Shown: piece after piece, positions 1 to 6,440 of the stretch
Numbering within the stretch: position 1 is the stretch's first letter
How the letters are laid out: the number at the start of each line of letters is the position of its first letter
Origin: Acidobacteriota bacterium
GTDB lineage: Bacteria; Acidobacteriota; Terriglobia; Terriglobales; SCQP01
Reading direction: 5' to 3'
DNA length: 10,596 nucleotides
Assembly: GCA_021818645.1 (NCBI GenBank)
Contig: JAKATS010000391.1
Span: forward strand, 1 to 10,596
Notes under the pieces: model-generated
Told to the model about the DNA's origin: nothing
The model's database searches: none
What the model saw: only the letters and a program-made list of their open reading frames with translations
Program-made: the position numbers and the translations under genes

Positions 1-1289
1 TCGGACGCCTGCCCCGGCTCAGCCGCCCCGGCGCCATCTGGATACACGCCGTTTCCGTGGGGGAAATGCTGGCCATCGAGCCGTTGCTGGCGCGTTTGTG
101 CGAACAGTATCCGGAGCGGCCGGTGGTGTTATCGGTGACCACGGCGGCGGCCCGCAATCTGGCCGAGCGGCGCATCAACTGCGACCGCATTTTTTACTTC
201 CCCCTGGATCTCTCCCCCTGCGTCCGGCGCGGGCTGGCAGCGATCGCGCCCAGTCTAGTGCTGATCGCAGAAACCGAAATCTGGCCCAATTTTCTCCGCG
301 CCGCCGGCGCGCAGGGCGTACCCGTGCTTTTTATCAACGGCCGCGTCTCGGCCCGCAGTTTTGCCCGCTACCGCCCCTTGCGCCGGCTGCTGCGCAAGCC
401 GCTGGCCTGCGCGAGGGCATTTCTGATGCAGTCGCCTACCGATGCCGCCCGCATCGTGGAAATCGGCGCTCCGCCGGAGCGCGTGCAGGCGGTGGGCAAT
501 CTCAAATTCGACCTGCTGCCGCCCTCGAATCCCAAACTTCATCATTTAATGGAATCCGAGCTGCGCGCCGCGCACATTGCCCAGGTGGTCATTGCCGGCA
601 GCACCATGGCGGGCGAAGAAGAACAGGTGCTGGCCGCCTGGCGGCTGATGTGCCGCCGTCCGGAGCACCGGCTGTTGATTCTGGCGCCCCGGCATCCGCA
701 GCGTTTTGCCGAAGTGCGCGCCCTGCTGGCCGCCAGCGGCTTGCCGTTCCTCAGCCGTTCCCAACTGGGCGGGGAACCGCTACCGGATGACGGCATCCTG
801 CTGCTCGACACGCTCGGCGAGCTGGCCGCGCTCTATCAATTCGCCGATGTGGGTTTCATCGGCGGCAGCCTGGCGCCGCATGGCGGTCACAATCTGCTGG
901 AGCCGGCTTATTTCGGCGTGCCCGTGGTCTTCGGCCCCTACATGCAGAATTTCGCCGCCATCGCGGAGCAGTTTCTGGCCGCCGGCGCGGCCTATCGCAG
1001 CGACAGCGCCGAAGAACTGGCCGCAGTCTGGCAGCGCCTGCTGCACGATGACGACCTGCGCCGCCGGGCCGGGCAGGCGGCGCGGGAATTGCTGCTTTCG
1101 CAGCGCGGCGCCACGGATCGCGTGCTGGCCGCAGTCTGGCAGCGCCTGCTGCACGATGACGACCTGCGCCGCCGGGCCGGGCAGGCGGCGCGGGAATTGC
1201 TGCTTTCGCAGCGCGGCGCCACGGATCGCGTGCTGGCCGCCATCGCCGCGCAGCTCGCCGGCCGGGAGGCAATGCCGTGTCAGTCGTGA
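1..1289 (+). CDS. waaA: 3-deoxy-D-manno-octulosonic acid (Kdo) transferase, 5' partial
   Basis: Family GT30 enzyme that moves Kdo from CMP-Kdo onto the lipid A precursor at the inner face of the cytoplasmic membrane. The reading frame is open from base 3, before the first ATG at 57, and encodes W-I-H-A-V-S-V-G-E across that ATG. This is the family hallmark carrying the catalytic Glu, so the gene begins left of the window and the usual N-terminal membrane anchor is not seen. Further family motifs are ETEIWPN (bases ~270-290), GSTMAGEEE (~598-624), APRHPQRF (~684-707) and the CMP-binding GGSLAPHGGHNLLEP stretch (~861-905) followed by GVPVVFGPYMQNF. The C-terminal 36-residue helical segment is present twice in perfect tandem, so the protein is longer than a normal WaaA by exactly that unit. 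The stop overlaps the lpxK start by 13 bp. Identity is very secure; whether the duplicated tail is tolerated is unknown. Confidence 0.95.
   Translation, partial: GRLPRLSRPGAIWIHAVSVGEMLAIEPLLARLCEQYPERPVVLSVTTAAARNLAERRINCDRIFYFPLDLSPCVRRGLAAIAPSLVLIAETEIWPNFLRAAGAQGVPVLFINGRVSARSFARYRPLRRLLRKPLACARAFLMQSPTDAARIVEIGAPPERVQAVGNLKFDLLPPSNPKLHHLMESELRAAHIAQVVIAGSTMAGEEEQVLAAWRLMCRRPEHRLLILAPRHPQRFAEVRALLAASGLPFLSRSQLGGEPLPDDGILLLDTLGELAALYQFADVGFIGGSLAPHGGHNLLEPAYFGVPVVFGPYMQNFAAIAEQFLAAGAAYRSDSAEELAAVWQRLLHDDDLRRRAGQAARELLLSQRGATDRVLAAVWQRLLHDDDLRRRAGQAARELLLSQRGATDRVLAAIAAQLAGREAMPCQS
1017..1232 (+). repeat. Perfect 108-bp in-frame tandem duplication inside waaA
   Basis: Bases 1017-1124 and 1125-1232 are identical over all 108 positions, so 36 codons are repeated without a frameshift. 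Each unit starts with ctggccgc, and the same 8 bases recur at 1233-1240, just after the second copy. This is what slippage or unequal exchange between two short direct repeats flanking an originally single unit would leave. The unit encodes the closing helices of WaaA (AVWQRLLHDDDLRRRAG onward to GATDRVL). The absence of any difference between the copies implies a recent event or an assembly artefact. Confidence 0.97.
1264..1269 (+). promoter_or_regulatory. Ribosome binding site selecting the GTG start of lpxK
   Basis: GGGAGG lies 7 bases before the GTG at 1277, inside the last codons of waaA. The nearby ATG at 1272 is in the waaA frame, not the lpxK frame, so the GTG is the supported start. 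Confidence 0.7.
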
Positions 1290-2347
1290 GCCGCGCCCTC
1301 GGCCGGATTTACGGGGCCGGGGTGGCATGGCGCAATCGCGGTTATGAGCAGAACCGGCGCCGGCTTTACCGGCTGGCCGCGCCGGTCGTCTCGGTTGGCA
1401 ACCTCAGCCTGGGCGGCAGCGGTAAAACTCCCGCCGTCATCACCCTGGCCTCCGCCTGGCGCACCCGCGGCCTGCAAGTGGATGTGCTCAGCCGCGGCTA
1501 TGGCCGCGCCGCCAGCGACCTAGTGGTATTGGCTTTTCCCGATGATACTTCCACCCGCCAGGCCGGCGACGAACCCCGTCTGATTGCCCGGCGCGCGGCG
1601 GTGCCCGTAGTGGTGCATGCCGATCGCTGGTATGCCGGCCACGCCGCGGAAGCCCGTTTTCACAGCCAGCTGCATCTGCTCGATGACGGCTTTCAGCATC
1701 GCCGCCTGGCCCGCCAGGCGGACGTCGTGCTGGTGCATCCGCACGATCTCAGCGACGGTCTGCTGCCGTTCGGGCGCATGCGGGAGCCTTTAGCGGCGCT
1801 GGCGAGGGCCACGGCGGTATTGTATTTGCCCGATGAGAAGGATGCGGATCCAGTGGATGAGCCGGAAAAGATTCTCCGCCGTTACACCTCGGCGCCCCTG
1901 TTCACCGCCCGCAAGATTCCCGTCGCCATTCGCCGTTTCGGCGCCGCTGCCGGTCTGGATGACCGGTTGCCCGTAAGCCCGGTTCCCGATTTTCCGGTCA
2001 TGGCGTTTTGCGCACTGGCCCGCCCCGATTCGTTCTGGCAGATGCTCGACCACATGGGCTGGAAGCTGGCTGTCCGCCAGAGCTTTCGCGATCATCATCG
2101 CTACCGCGCCGGTGAGCTACGCCAGCTTTTTCTTCAGGGCCTGTATCACCAGGTGAAAGCCTGGATCACCACCGAAAAAGACATGCTGAACCTGCCCGCC
2201 GGAATCGTTCTTCCACAGATGCTGGTGGTGGAAATGGGTCTGGAAATTTCCGGGCTCGAGGCATTGCTCGACCATCTGGAAGCGGCGTGCGGAATTTCGC
2301 ATCCCTTTCCTCGGCCCCTCGATCACGCTCCGGAGGCCCGGACATGA
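1277..2347 (+). CDS. lpxK: Tetraacyldisaccharide 4'-kinase (lipid A 4'-kinase)
   Basis: Inner-membrane-associated P-loop kinase that phosphorylates the 4' position of the tetraacyldisaccharide 1-phosphate to give lipid IVA. At 356 aa it is close to the usual LpxK length. The Walker A segment GNLSLGGSGKTP is at residues 41-52, LSRGYGR at 71-77, GDEP at 97-100, the DDGFQHRRL motif at 136-144, LLPFGRMREPL at 162-172, FRDHHRY at 270-276 and TTEKD at 298-302, all in family order. The start is GTG with a strong ribosome binding site 7 bases upstream. The gene overlaps waaA by 13 bp and its TGA is embedded in the ATGA that starts the next gene, so it is the middle cistron of a coupled LPS operon. 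Its product is the substrate path for the upstream Kdo transferase. Confidence 0.95.
   Translation: MSVVSRALGRIYGAGVAWRNRGYEQNRRRLYRLAAPVVSVGNLSLGGSGKTPAVITLASAWRTRGLQVDVLSRGYGRAASDLVVLAFPDDTSTRQAGDEPRLIARRAAVPVVVHADRWYAGHAAEARFHSQLHLLDDGFQHRRLARQADVVLVHPHDLSDGLLPFGRMREPLAALARATAVLYLPDEKDADPVDEPEKILRRYTSAPLFTARKIPVAIRRFGAAAGLDDRLPVSPVPDFPVMAFCALARPDSFWQMLDHMGWKLAVRQSFRDHHRYRAGELRQLFLQGLYHQVKAWITTEKDMLNLPAGIVLPQMLVVEMGLEISGLEALLDHLEAACGISHPFPRPLDHAPEART
2332..2336 (+). promoter_or_regulatory. Ribosome binding site selecting the ATG at 2344
   Basis: GGAGG sits 7 bases before the ATG at 2344, whose ATGA overlaps the lpxK stop. An in-frame ATG at 2287 would add 19 residues with no family resemblance, and a comparable ribosome binding site is not seen there. 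The 2344 start is therefore preferred. Confidence 0.75.
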
Positions 2348-3408
2348 AGCCGGCCGAAGCACGCCCGCAGCGCGCCCTGGTCTGGGCGCCGAACTGGATG
2401 GGCGATGCGGTCATGGCCCTGCCGGCGCTGCAGGCCTGGGCGCAGCAGTCGGCGGAATATCAGCCGCATTGGCTGGCCCGGCCGGCGGTGGCGGCGGTAC
2501 TGCGGGCGGCAGATTTGCCCGGAGAAATCATTGAGCTCCCCGCCCGGGCTTCGGTGCGCTGGCCGCGCGAGCTGAGGTTGCAATGCCGGCAGGTGCGGGC
2601 GGAGCTGGCGATTTTATTGCCCAATTCGTTTGCCTCGGCTCTCGCCGCCTGGCGGCTGGGCATTCCGCAACGCGTCGGCTATGGCCGCGATGGCCGCGGG
2701 GCACTCCTGACCCGCCGGGTGCGGCGCCCGCGTCCCGGTCAATATCCCGAGCATGAGGCTTATGGATACTGGGCCTTGTTCGCCGGCGCGGGTTGGCTTC
2801 CCGCTCCGCCGGAAAAGCTCAGTCCCCATCTGCATCTGGAAACCGCCGCGTACGGCCGCGGCCGCGCGCGCCTGGCCGCCGGGGCTTCGGGATTTGCCGT
2901 GGTGGCGCATGCCGGCGCCGCCTATGGCGCCGCCAAGCGCTGGCCGCCGGAATATTTCGCGCAGTTGTTCCACGATTTATCTCAGGCAGGCTGCGGCATC
3001 ACTTTGGTGGGATCCGCCGCCGAGCACGGTCTGGCCGATTTCATTCTGGCCCGGAGCGGCGTTTCCGGATGCAATCTGGCCGGCCAGACCACTCCCGCCG
3101 AACTGCTGGAAGTCATCGCCGCCGCCGATCTGGTCGTGGCCAACGACTCCGGCCCCATGCACGCCGCGGCCGCGCTGGGCCGTCCCGTAGTCGCCCTGTT
3201 TGGTTCCACCAACGACCGCCAGACTCATCCTTTGGGACCTTCCGGCTATGCAGAATGCCACGTACTGGTAGCCGCGAATATATCCTGCCGTCCCTGCAAG
3301 CTGCGCCAATGCCCGCTCGACCATCGCTGCATGCGCCGCCTGCGGCCGGATGAGGTCGCGAAGATCATCCTGCCCATTCTTCACCGTCACGCTGGCAAAG
3401 CCAAGTAA
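2344..3408 (+). CDS. waaF: ADP-heptose:LPS heptosyltransferase II-type glycosyltransferase (GT9)
   Basis: Transfers a heptose from ADP-heptose onto the LPS inner core in the cytoplasm, after Kdo addition. From the ATG at 2344 the protein is 354 aa, the normal size. N-terminal NWMGDAVMALPAL is at residues 17-29, NSFASAL at 94-100 followed by GIPQRVGY, YGAAKRWPPEYF at 194-205, the donor-site NDSGPMHAAAALGRP at 267-281 with LFGSTN at 285-290, and a cysteine cluster (C315, C318, C323, C329) around RQCPLDHRC. This combination is typical of WaaF rather than WaaC, though the exact acceptor cannot be proved from sequence. It is the last gene of the waaA-lpxK-waaF unit. About 100 bp later the coding strand switches, and no convincing intrinsic terminator follows. 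Confidence 0.9.
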   Translation: MKPAEARPQRALVWAPNWMGDAVMALPALQAWAQQSAEYQPHWLARPAVAAVLRAADLPGEIIELPARASVRWPRELRLQCRQVRAELAILLPNSFASALAAWRLGIPQRVGYGRDGRGALLTRRVRRPRPGQYPEHEAYGYWALFAGAGWLPAPPEKLSPHLHLETAAYGRGRARLAAGASGFAVVAHAGAAYGAAKRWPPEYFAQLFHDLSQAGCGITLVGSAAEHGLADFILARSGVSGCNLAGQTTPAELLEVIAAADLVVANDSGPMHAAAALGRPVVALFGSTNDRQTHPLGPSGYAECHVLVAANISCRPCKLRQCPLDHRCMRRLRPDEVAKIILPILHRHAGKAK

Positions 3409-3508
3409 TACCTATTCAGAGTTGAATTGAAGATATTCCGATACCGGTCTGAATGACGCCGGTTTATACAATGGTGAGCGGGAATTTTTATCATCCACAG
3501 CCGTTACG

Positions 3509-3748
3509 TTATGCCACGGTAAAGCCTACGGATCTTGCGGCATCTGTTAACCGCTGATCACAGCAGAACAATGTTTTTCCTTTGGGTTTTTTCTGACACC
3601 AAGTCAATGCCGCCGCTAATTGCAGGCTGTCTGCAGCGCGTAAATGGTATATGTCCAGCAACGTTCCGGCGTAATTACGCAGGACATCATCAGGAAGAAT
3701 TTCTCTAGAGCTTTGATGCAGTAAAGAATGAGAAAGCCCTAGGGTTGC
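3509..3748 (-). pseudogene. C-terminal remnant of a VapC-like PIN-domain toxin
   Basis: Read on the minus strand, directly after the antitoxin stop and in the same frame, 79 codons run to a TAA. They contain LRAADSLQLAAALTWC at remnant residues 36-51, FCCDQRLTDAAR at 61-72 and a VGFTVA end. These correspond to the last conserved blocks of VapC PIN toxins, including two acidic positions (the D of LRAAD and the D of CCDQRL). The N-terminal part of the family, with the first catalytic Asp (D-x-S) and the conserved Glu, about 70-80 residues, is missing. No start codon with a ribosome binding site lies at the head of the fragment. The simplest reading is a deletion that removed the front of the toxin while leaving its antitoxin whole, so no active RNase is expected. 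Confidence 0.8.
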
Positions 3749-4039
3749 TCACAATCCTTCCTCTCTGTCTTGAAGAAGCGCGGCGACTGCCTGATTCGCG
3801 GATAGACTTCCAGTCGGGATCTTCCAGAATGCATCCATATCGAGAGGACATTCCGGCAGACGCATTTTCCCTGCGGCAACGAGCAGGATTTCATCCTCGC
3901 CGGCATCTCCTGCCGGAAAAGGGATTAATTTTGCGATGGGCAATGACCGATCTCGAATAATAATCTCTTCACCATTCCTAGCCAGATTCAAATAGGCACT
4001 CAGGCGATTCTTGAGCTCCGCTACATTCACGCTTTTCAC
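3749..4039 (-). CDS. Type II antitoxin, Phd/YefM-like (VapB-type partner of a PIN toxin)
   Basis: A 96-residue protein with the N-terminal Phd/YefM DNA-binding fold: VNVAELKNRLSAYL at residues 4-17, then NGEEIIIRDRSLPIAKLIP at 22-40. This part would dimerise and bind the operator. The acidic, less ordered tail from residue 43 on (GEDEILL, LDMDAFW at 66-72, LLQDREEGL at the end) matches the toxin-wrapping tails of antitoxins paired with PIN toxins. The preferred start is GTG at 4039, because GAGG (4045-4048 on the plus-strand numbering) lies 5 bases ahead; reading from further upstream would translate the operator. It is intact while its toxin is truncated, so it is an orphan antitoxin that could still repress its own promoter or neutralise a related toxin elsewhere. 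Confidence 0.88.
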   Translation of the reverse strand: MKSVNVAELKNRLSAYLNLARNGEEIIIRDRSLPIAKLIPFPAGDAGEDEILLVAAGKMRLPECPLDMDAFWKIPTGSLSANQAVAALLQDREEGL

Positions 4040-4048
4040 ATACACCTC

Positions 4049-4069
4049 ATGGCCATTATGGCCATAATG
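4049..4069. promoter_or_regulatory. Probable autoregulatory operator of the antitoxin gene
   Basis: Bases 4054-4069 (cattatggccataatg) form a perfect 16-bp palindrome. The 8-bp palindrome atggccat occurs twice, at 4049-4056 and 4058-4065, with centres 9 bp apart. The site starts 10 bp upstream of the GTG start and abuts its ribosome binding site. Phd/YefM antitoxins repress their own operons by binding such palindromes, so this is the expected operator. A TATAAAAT box on the minus strand at 4112-4119 could be the -10 element, but no good -35 is visible. Confidence 0.65.
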
Positions 4070-4443
4070 CACAGTAAATCACGGGAAAATCCATCTTCAA
4101 AAAATGCCCGGTATTTTATACCTGAATTTTGCCTCATAACACACCTTCTCCATTACAAACAACGCAATCTAAAGAAGATAAAACAATGTTCGAAACAGGT
4201 TTGTAACAAATGGAAAATAAATTTCAGTCTAGAAATAGAGACCAAAAATAAGTTTAATACAATTTACCGGCACTGCCGGCACTAAACATGGTTAAACCTT
4301 CTGGATTCAATAATTTAGTCAGTGCCGGGAGGAAAAGTGCTGCCGACACTGGCAAACCAATAACCATTTATTTTTCAATAACTTGTCCAGTGCCAGGAGA
4401 AAAGGGCGCTGCCGGCACTAAAATGCTGGCGCGAACCCCGCGA
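4070..4443. other. AT-rich gene-free stretch between antitoxin and methyltransferase
   Basis: No reading frame here resembles a protein; the open frames are short and built from the repeats. Base composition is clearly AT-rich between about 4080 and 4270, in contrast to the GC-rich genes on both sides. The right part (from about 4266) is occupied by the ~68-bp hairpin repeats. The left part should contain the promoter of the antitoxin gene. This is probably the edge of a transferred or decaying island. Confidence 0.6.
4266..4420. repeat. Diverged ~68-bp tandem repeats with AGTGCC...GGCACT hairpins
   Basis: The word gccg(g/a)cact recurs at 4275-4283, 4342-4350 and 4411-4419, giving periods of 67 and 69 bp. 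The two complete units also share ttcaataa and cagtgcc-gga-aaaag blocks at matching positions. In unit one cagtgccgg (4320-4328) can pair with ccgacactg (4343-4351) with one mismatch. In unit two agtgccag (4389-4396) can pair with ccggcact (4412-4419), also with one mismatch; the loops are GAGGAAAAG-like. The first occurrence is preceded by an extra ccggcact, as if another unit had lost its loop. It resembles a REP-like extragenic palindrome array located just downstream of the methyltransferase gene. Confidence 0.75.
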
Positions 4444-5256
4444 TCAGAACTGGTCCGGGCGGGCAAAAACGAAATAAACCGTCTGCCCGCCGCAGAGCTG
4501 CGCACCCTGCCAGCGGCGAAATACGATGCGGCCCTGAGCTTTGGCGATCATGGCATCGAAATTATGCGCAAAGCTGGCGTGCGGCAGAACCTGGGACGCC
4601 GTTAAAGTGCCGTTATCGCAGCCGCGGCTCGCCGGCCCGGTGAGCACGAGCAGGCCGCGGGTCTGGCGCATCAGCCAGCTCACGGCCGTACGCGCCGCGG
4701 CTTCGGAAAAATACCGCAGCACGCCGGCGCAAACCACCAGATCGAAGCCTGCATGAGCGGGCGTCAAAGGATTGAACTGCGGCGGCTGGCGGAGATCGCC
4801 AGGGAATAAACGGCACCGCGAGCCGCGCGCGGTCAATTCCGCCTGCCCTGCGGCCAGCGCGGCGGCATCAAGATCGAAGCCGATAAGAAATTGCGGCGCC
4901 GGCCGGAGCGCACATTCAAAATGCCGCAATAAAAACCCGGATGAACAGCCCGCATCGAGCACCGAATCCACCGAGAGCGCCTGGACGCGGAGTGCAGCCA
5001 GAATATCCTGCACCAGCAGACGCCGGCTGGGCACTAATTCGTCCAGTGAGCGGGTGGCGGAAAAGGTCCGCGCCGCGGCCAGGTGATGGCGCCAGAGAAA
5101 GGCATGAAATTCGGCAGGGTCGCGCTGCGCCAGGTCGCCGATCAGCGCCAGCGACCAGCGGGCGGCGCCCCAGTGACATGCCAGCGCAGCCGTTCGCAGT
5201 CGGAATGCAAGCGGCAGGCCGCGATAGACCAGGCGGCGAGCCGCGCGACGGAACAT
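4444..5256 (-). CDS. Class I SAM-dependent methyltransferase, substrate unknown
   Basis: A 270-aa protein with a Rossmann-type methyltransferase core in its second half. Motif I VLDAGCSSGF is at residues 99-108, the acidic end of beta-2 GFDLD at 126-130, GDL at 153-155 and motif IV FDLVVCAGVLRYF at 171-183. The first ~95 residues are Arg/Ala/Leu-rich, helical-looking and without a recognised domain, with SRRLLVQDIL just before the core. The ATG at 5256 is the first usable start after in-frame stops upstream, but it has no clear ribosome binding site. The gene stands apart from thpR by 233 bp and ends next to the hairpin repeats. The fold assignment is firm; the methyl acceptor cannot be inferred from context. 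Confidence 0.82.
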   Translation of the reverse strand: MFRRAARRLVYRGLPLAFRLRTAALACHWGAARWSLALIGDLAQRDPAEFHAFLWRHHLAAARTFSATRSLDELVPSRRLLVQDILAALRVQALSVDSVLDAGCSSGFLLRHFECALRPAPQFLIGFDLDAAALAAGQAELTARGSRCRLFPGDLRQPPQFNPLTPAHAGFDLVVCAGVLRYFSEAAARTAVSWLMRQTRGLLVLTGPASRGCDNGTLTASQVLPHASFAHNFDAMIAKAQGRIVFRRWQGAQLCGGQTVYFVFARPDQF

Positions 5257-5489
5257 CGCAAAATAGATTCGCGGCAGCTGGCGCCGGGTTGCGCATTCGG
5301 CTTATGCGTGATGATGTCACCTACCACTGTGCCGCCGCCTGACTCGACAGCCGTCCCGATCCCTCAGCCCATCTCGGCCCCGCAACTGATGGCGTCCGCG
5401 CATATGTAAACCTGTCTCATCAAGCCAAATTCAAGGACTTATCATCGCGGCAGCGGGGCGGTCGCCAACGGCAGGAGACAGGAAGGGAT

Positions 5490-6038
5490 TCAGATGTTCC
5501 GCAATGCGAAGCTCATCCGCACTTCATAGTGCGACCCGCCGGATCCGGGAAACGACTCATACAGCAGAAACTCCTCTGCCATAAATTCCTCTTCGAGATG
5601 GAACCTCCCGCGCTCCACTGTTTTTTCCAGCTTCCGCAGCAGCCCGGCTCCCCCGCGCCCGGGCTGCCGCACCAGGGTGATATGAGGATGGTAGGCACGA
5701 TCCTCAGGCACAAATCCGCATCCCCGGGTCGCGGTAATTACCCGCTGCTGAAGCGCCAGAAGCTCCGGAGTCACTTGCACGCCGGCCCAGAACACTCCGG
5801 TCCTCGCGAAGAATCCCAGGCCGGCAATCCGAATCGGACACGGCTGCGATTGCACCTCCGCAAGGCGTGCGGCCAAACATGTAACCTGCCCTTCATCCGC
5901 CTTGCCCAGAAATAGCAGAGTCAGATGCCGGTCCTCCGGCCGGATCCATCGCAGTCCCGGTGCGACCAGTCGCTCCCGCACCTGCTCCAGAGCCCTGGTG
6001 GTCCGTTCATCCAGCGCGATGCCTACGAACAGACGCAT
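5490..6038 (-). CDS. thpR: RNA 2',3'-cyclic phosphodiesterase (2H family, '2'-5' RNA ligase')
   Basis: A 182-aa member of the 2H phosphoesterase superfamily, the usual size for ThpR/LigT. Both catalytic HxTx motifs are present: H38-L-T-L in EDRHLTLLFLG and H119-I-T-L in YHPHITLVR. The start MRLFVGIALD is the characteristic N-terminus, and FFARTGVFWAG in the middle also fits. Family members open 2',3'-cyclic phosphates at RNA ends to 2'-phosphates and can join tRNA halves in vitro; the physiological role is still debated. The ATG at 6038 has no strong ribosome binding site. It follows the TPR fragment by 33 bp, suggesting that it was or is part of the minus-strand pcm transcript. Confidence 0.93.
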   Translation of the reverse strand: MRLFVGIALDERTTRALEQVRERLVAPGLRWIRPEDRHLTLLFLGKADEGQVTCLAARLAEVQSQPCPIRIAGLGFFARTGVFWAGVQVTPELLALQQRVITATRGCGFVPEDRAYHPHITLVRQPGRGGAGLLRKLEKTVERGRFHLEEEFMAEEFLLYESFPGSGGSHYEVRMSFALRNI

Positions 6039-6071
6039 AGCAGAGCCAGAATACTGCAGGAAACAGGAGTC

Positions 6072-6440
6072 TTATCGGCGCAGCGGCGAGGTGGCCGCCA
6101 ACGCCTGCGCGGCCCGCAACCGCCGTACCCGGGCATATTCCGCCGCGGCCTGGCGGCGATGCCCCTGGGCGGCGAGCAGCCGCGCCAGCAGATAATGGGC
6201 GGCGGCAGCGCGCGGCGCCAGCGCCAATGCCTGCCTAACCTGCGCCTCGGCCAGTGCTTCCTGCGCGGCCCGACAATGAGCCGGAGCGGGACGGGTTGCG
6301 GCCAGGACCGCCGATGCGGGCGGACAGCCCGCGGAGTTCCCTTTGCCTGTATCGCGCAGCCATAATTGCCAGGCCGACTGCGCCAGCTCGAGATGGGCGG
6401 CGGCCACCGCCGGCGCCCGCCGCACGGCTTGCCAGAGCAC
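6072..6440 (-). pseudogene. TPR-repeat protein fragment, probably a gene remnant
   Basis: From a GTG at 6440 this frame encodes 122 residues with two TPR-like helical pairs: AVRRAPAVAAAHLELAQSAW at 5-24, and ALAEAQVRQALALAPRAA at 62-79 followed by AHYLLARLLAAQGHRRQAA at 81-99. The sequence is Ala/Arg-rich with no transmembrane segment or signal. A GGAGG lies only 3 bases before the GTG, too close for a good ribosome binding site. No longer in-frame start exists because the frame runs into the sigma-factor debris. TPR proteins are normally longer and begin differently, so I read this as the tail of a truncated protein. A short expressed TPR protein remains possible, since the frame is intact to its TAA-class stop region and sits 33 bp before thpR. 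Confidence 0.5.

Noticed and set aside
98..1347. Long alternative frames over waaA (for example 98-790 and 706-1347 on the plus strand, 780-1328 on the minus strand)
   Set aside because: They are shadows of a GC-rich gene: low-complexity Arg/Pro/Ala sequence with no family motifs, while the waaA frame carries all hallmarks.
3443..3463. accgg...ccggt inverted repeat after waaF as an intrinsic terminator
   Set aside because: Stem of only 5 bp, an 11-base loop and no T-run after it on either strand.
4049..4285. Plus-strand 78-codon frame starting in the palindrome (MAIMAIMHSK)
   Set aside because: Its start is created by the operator repeats; the rest is translated AT-rich spacer without motifs.
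4266..4420. CRISPR array
   Set aside because: Only two to three diverged units, with spacers that are themselves similar to each other and no cas genes; it is a degenerate tandem repeat.
4288..4605. Plus-strand frame of 105 codons across the hairpin repeats
   Set aside because: It is composed of the repeats and the antisense of the methyltransferase end, with no recognisable domain or ribosome binding site.
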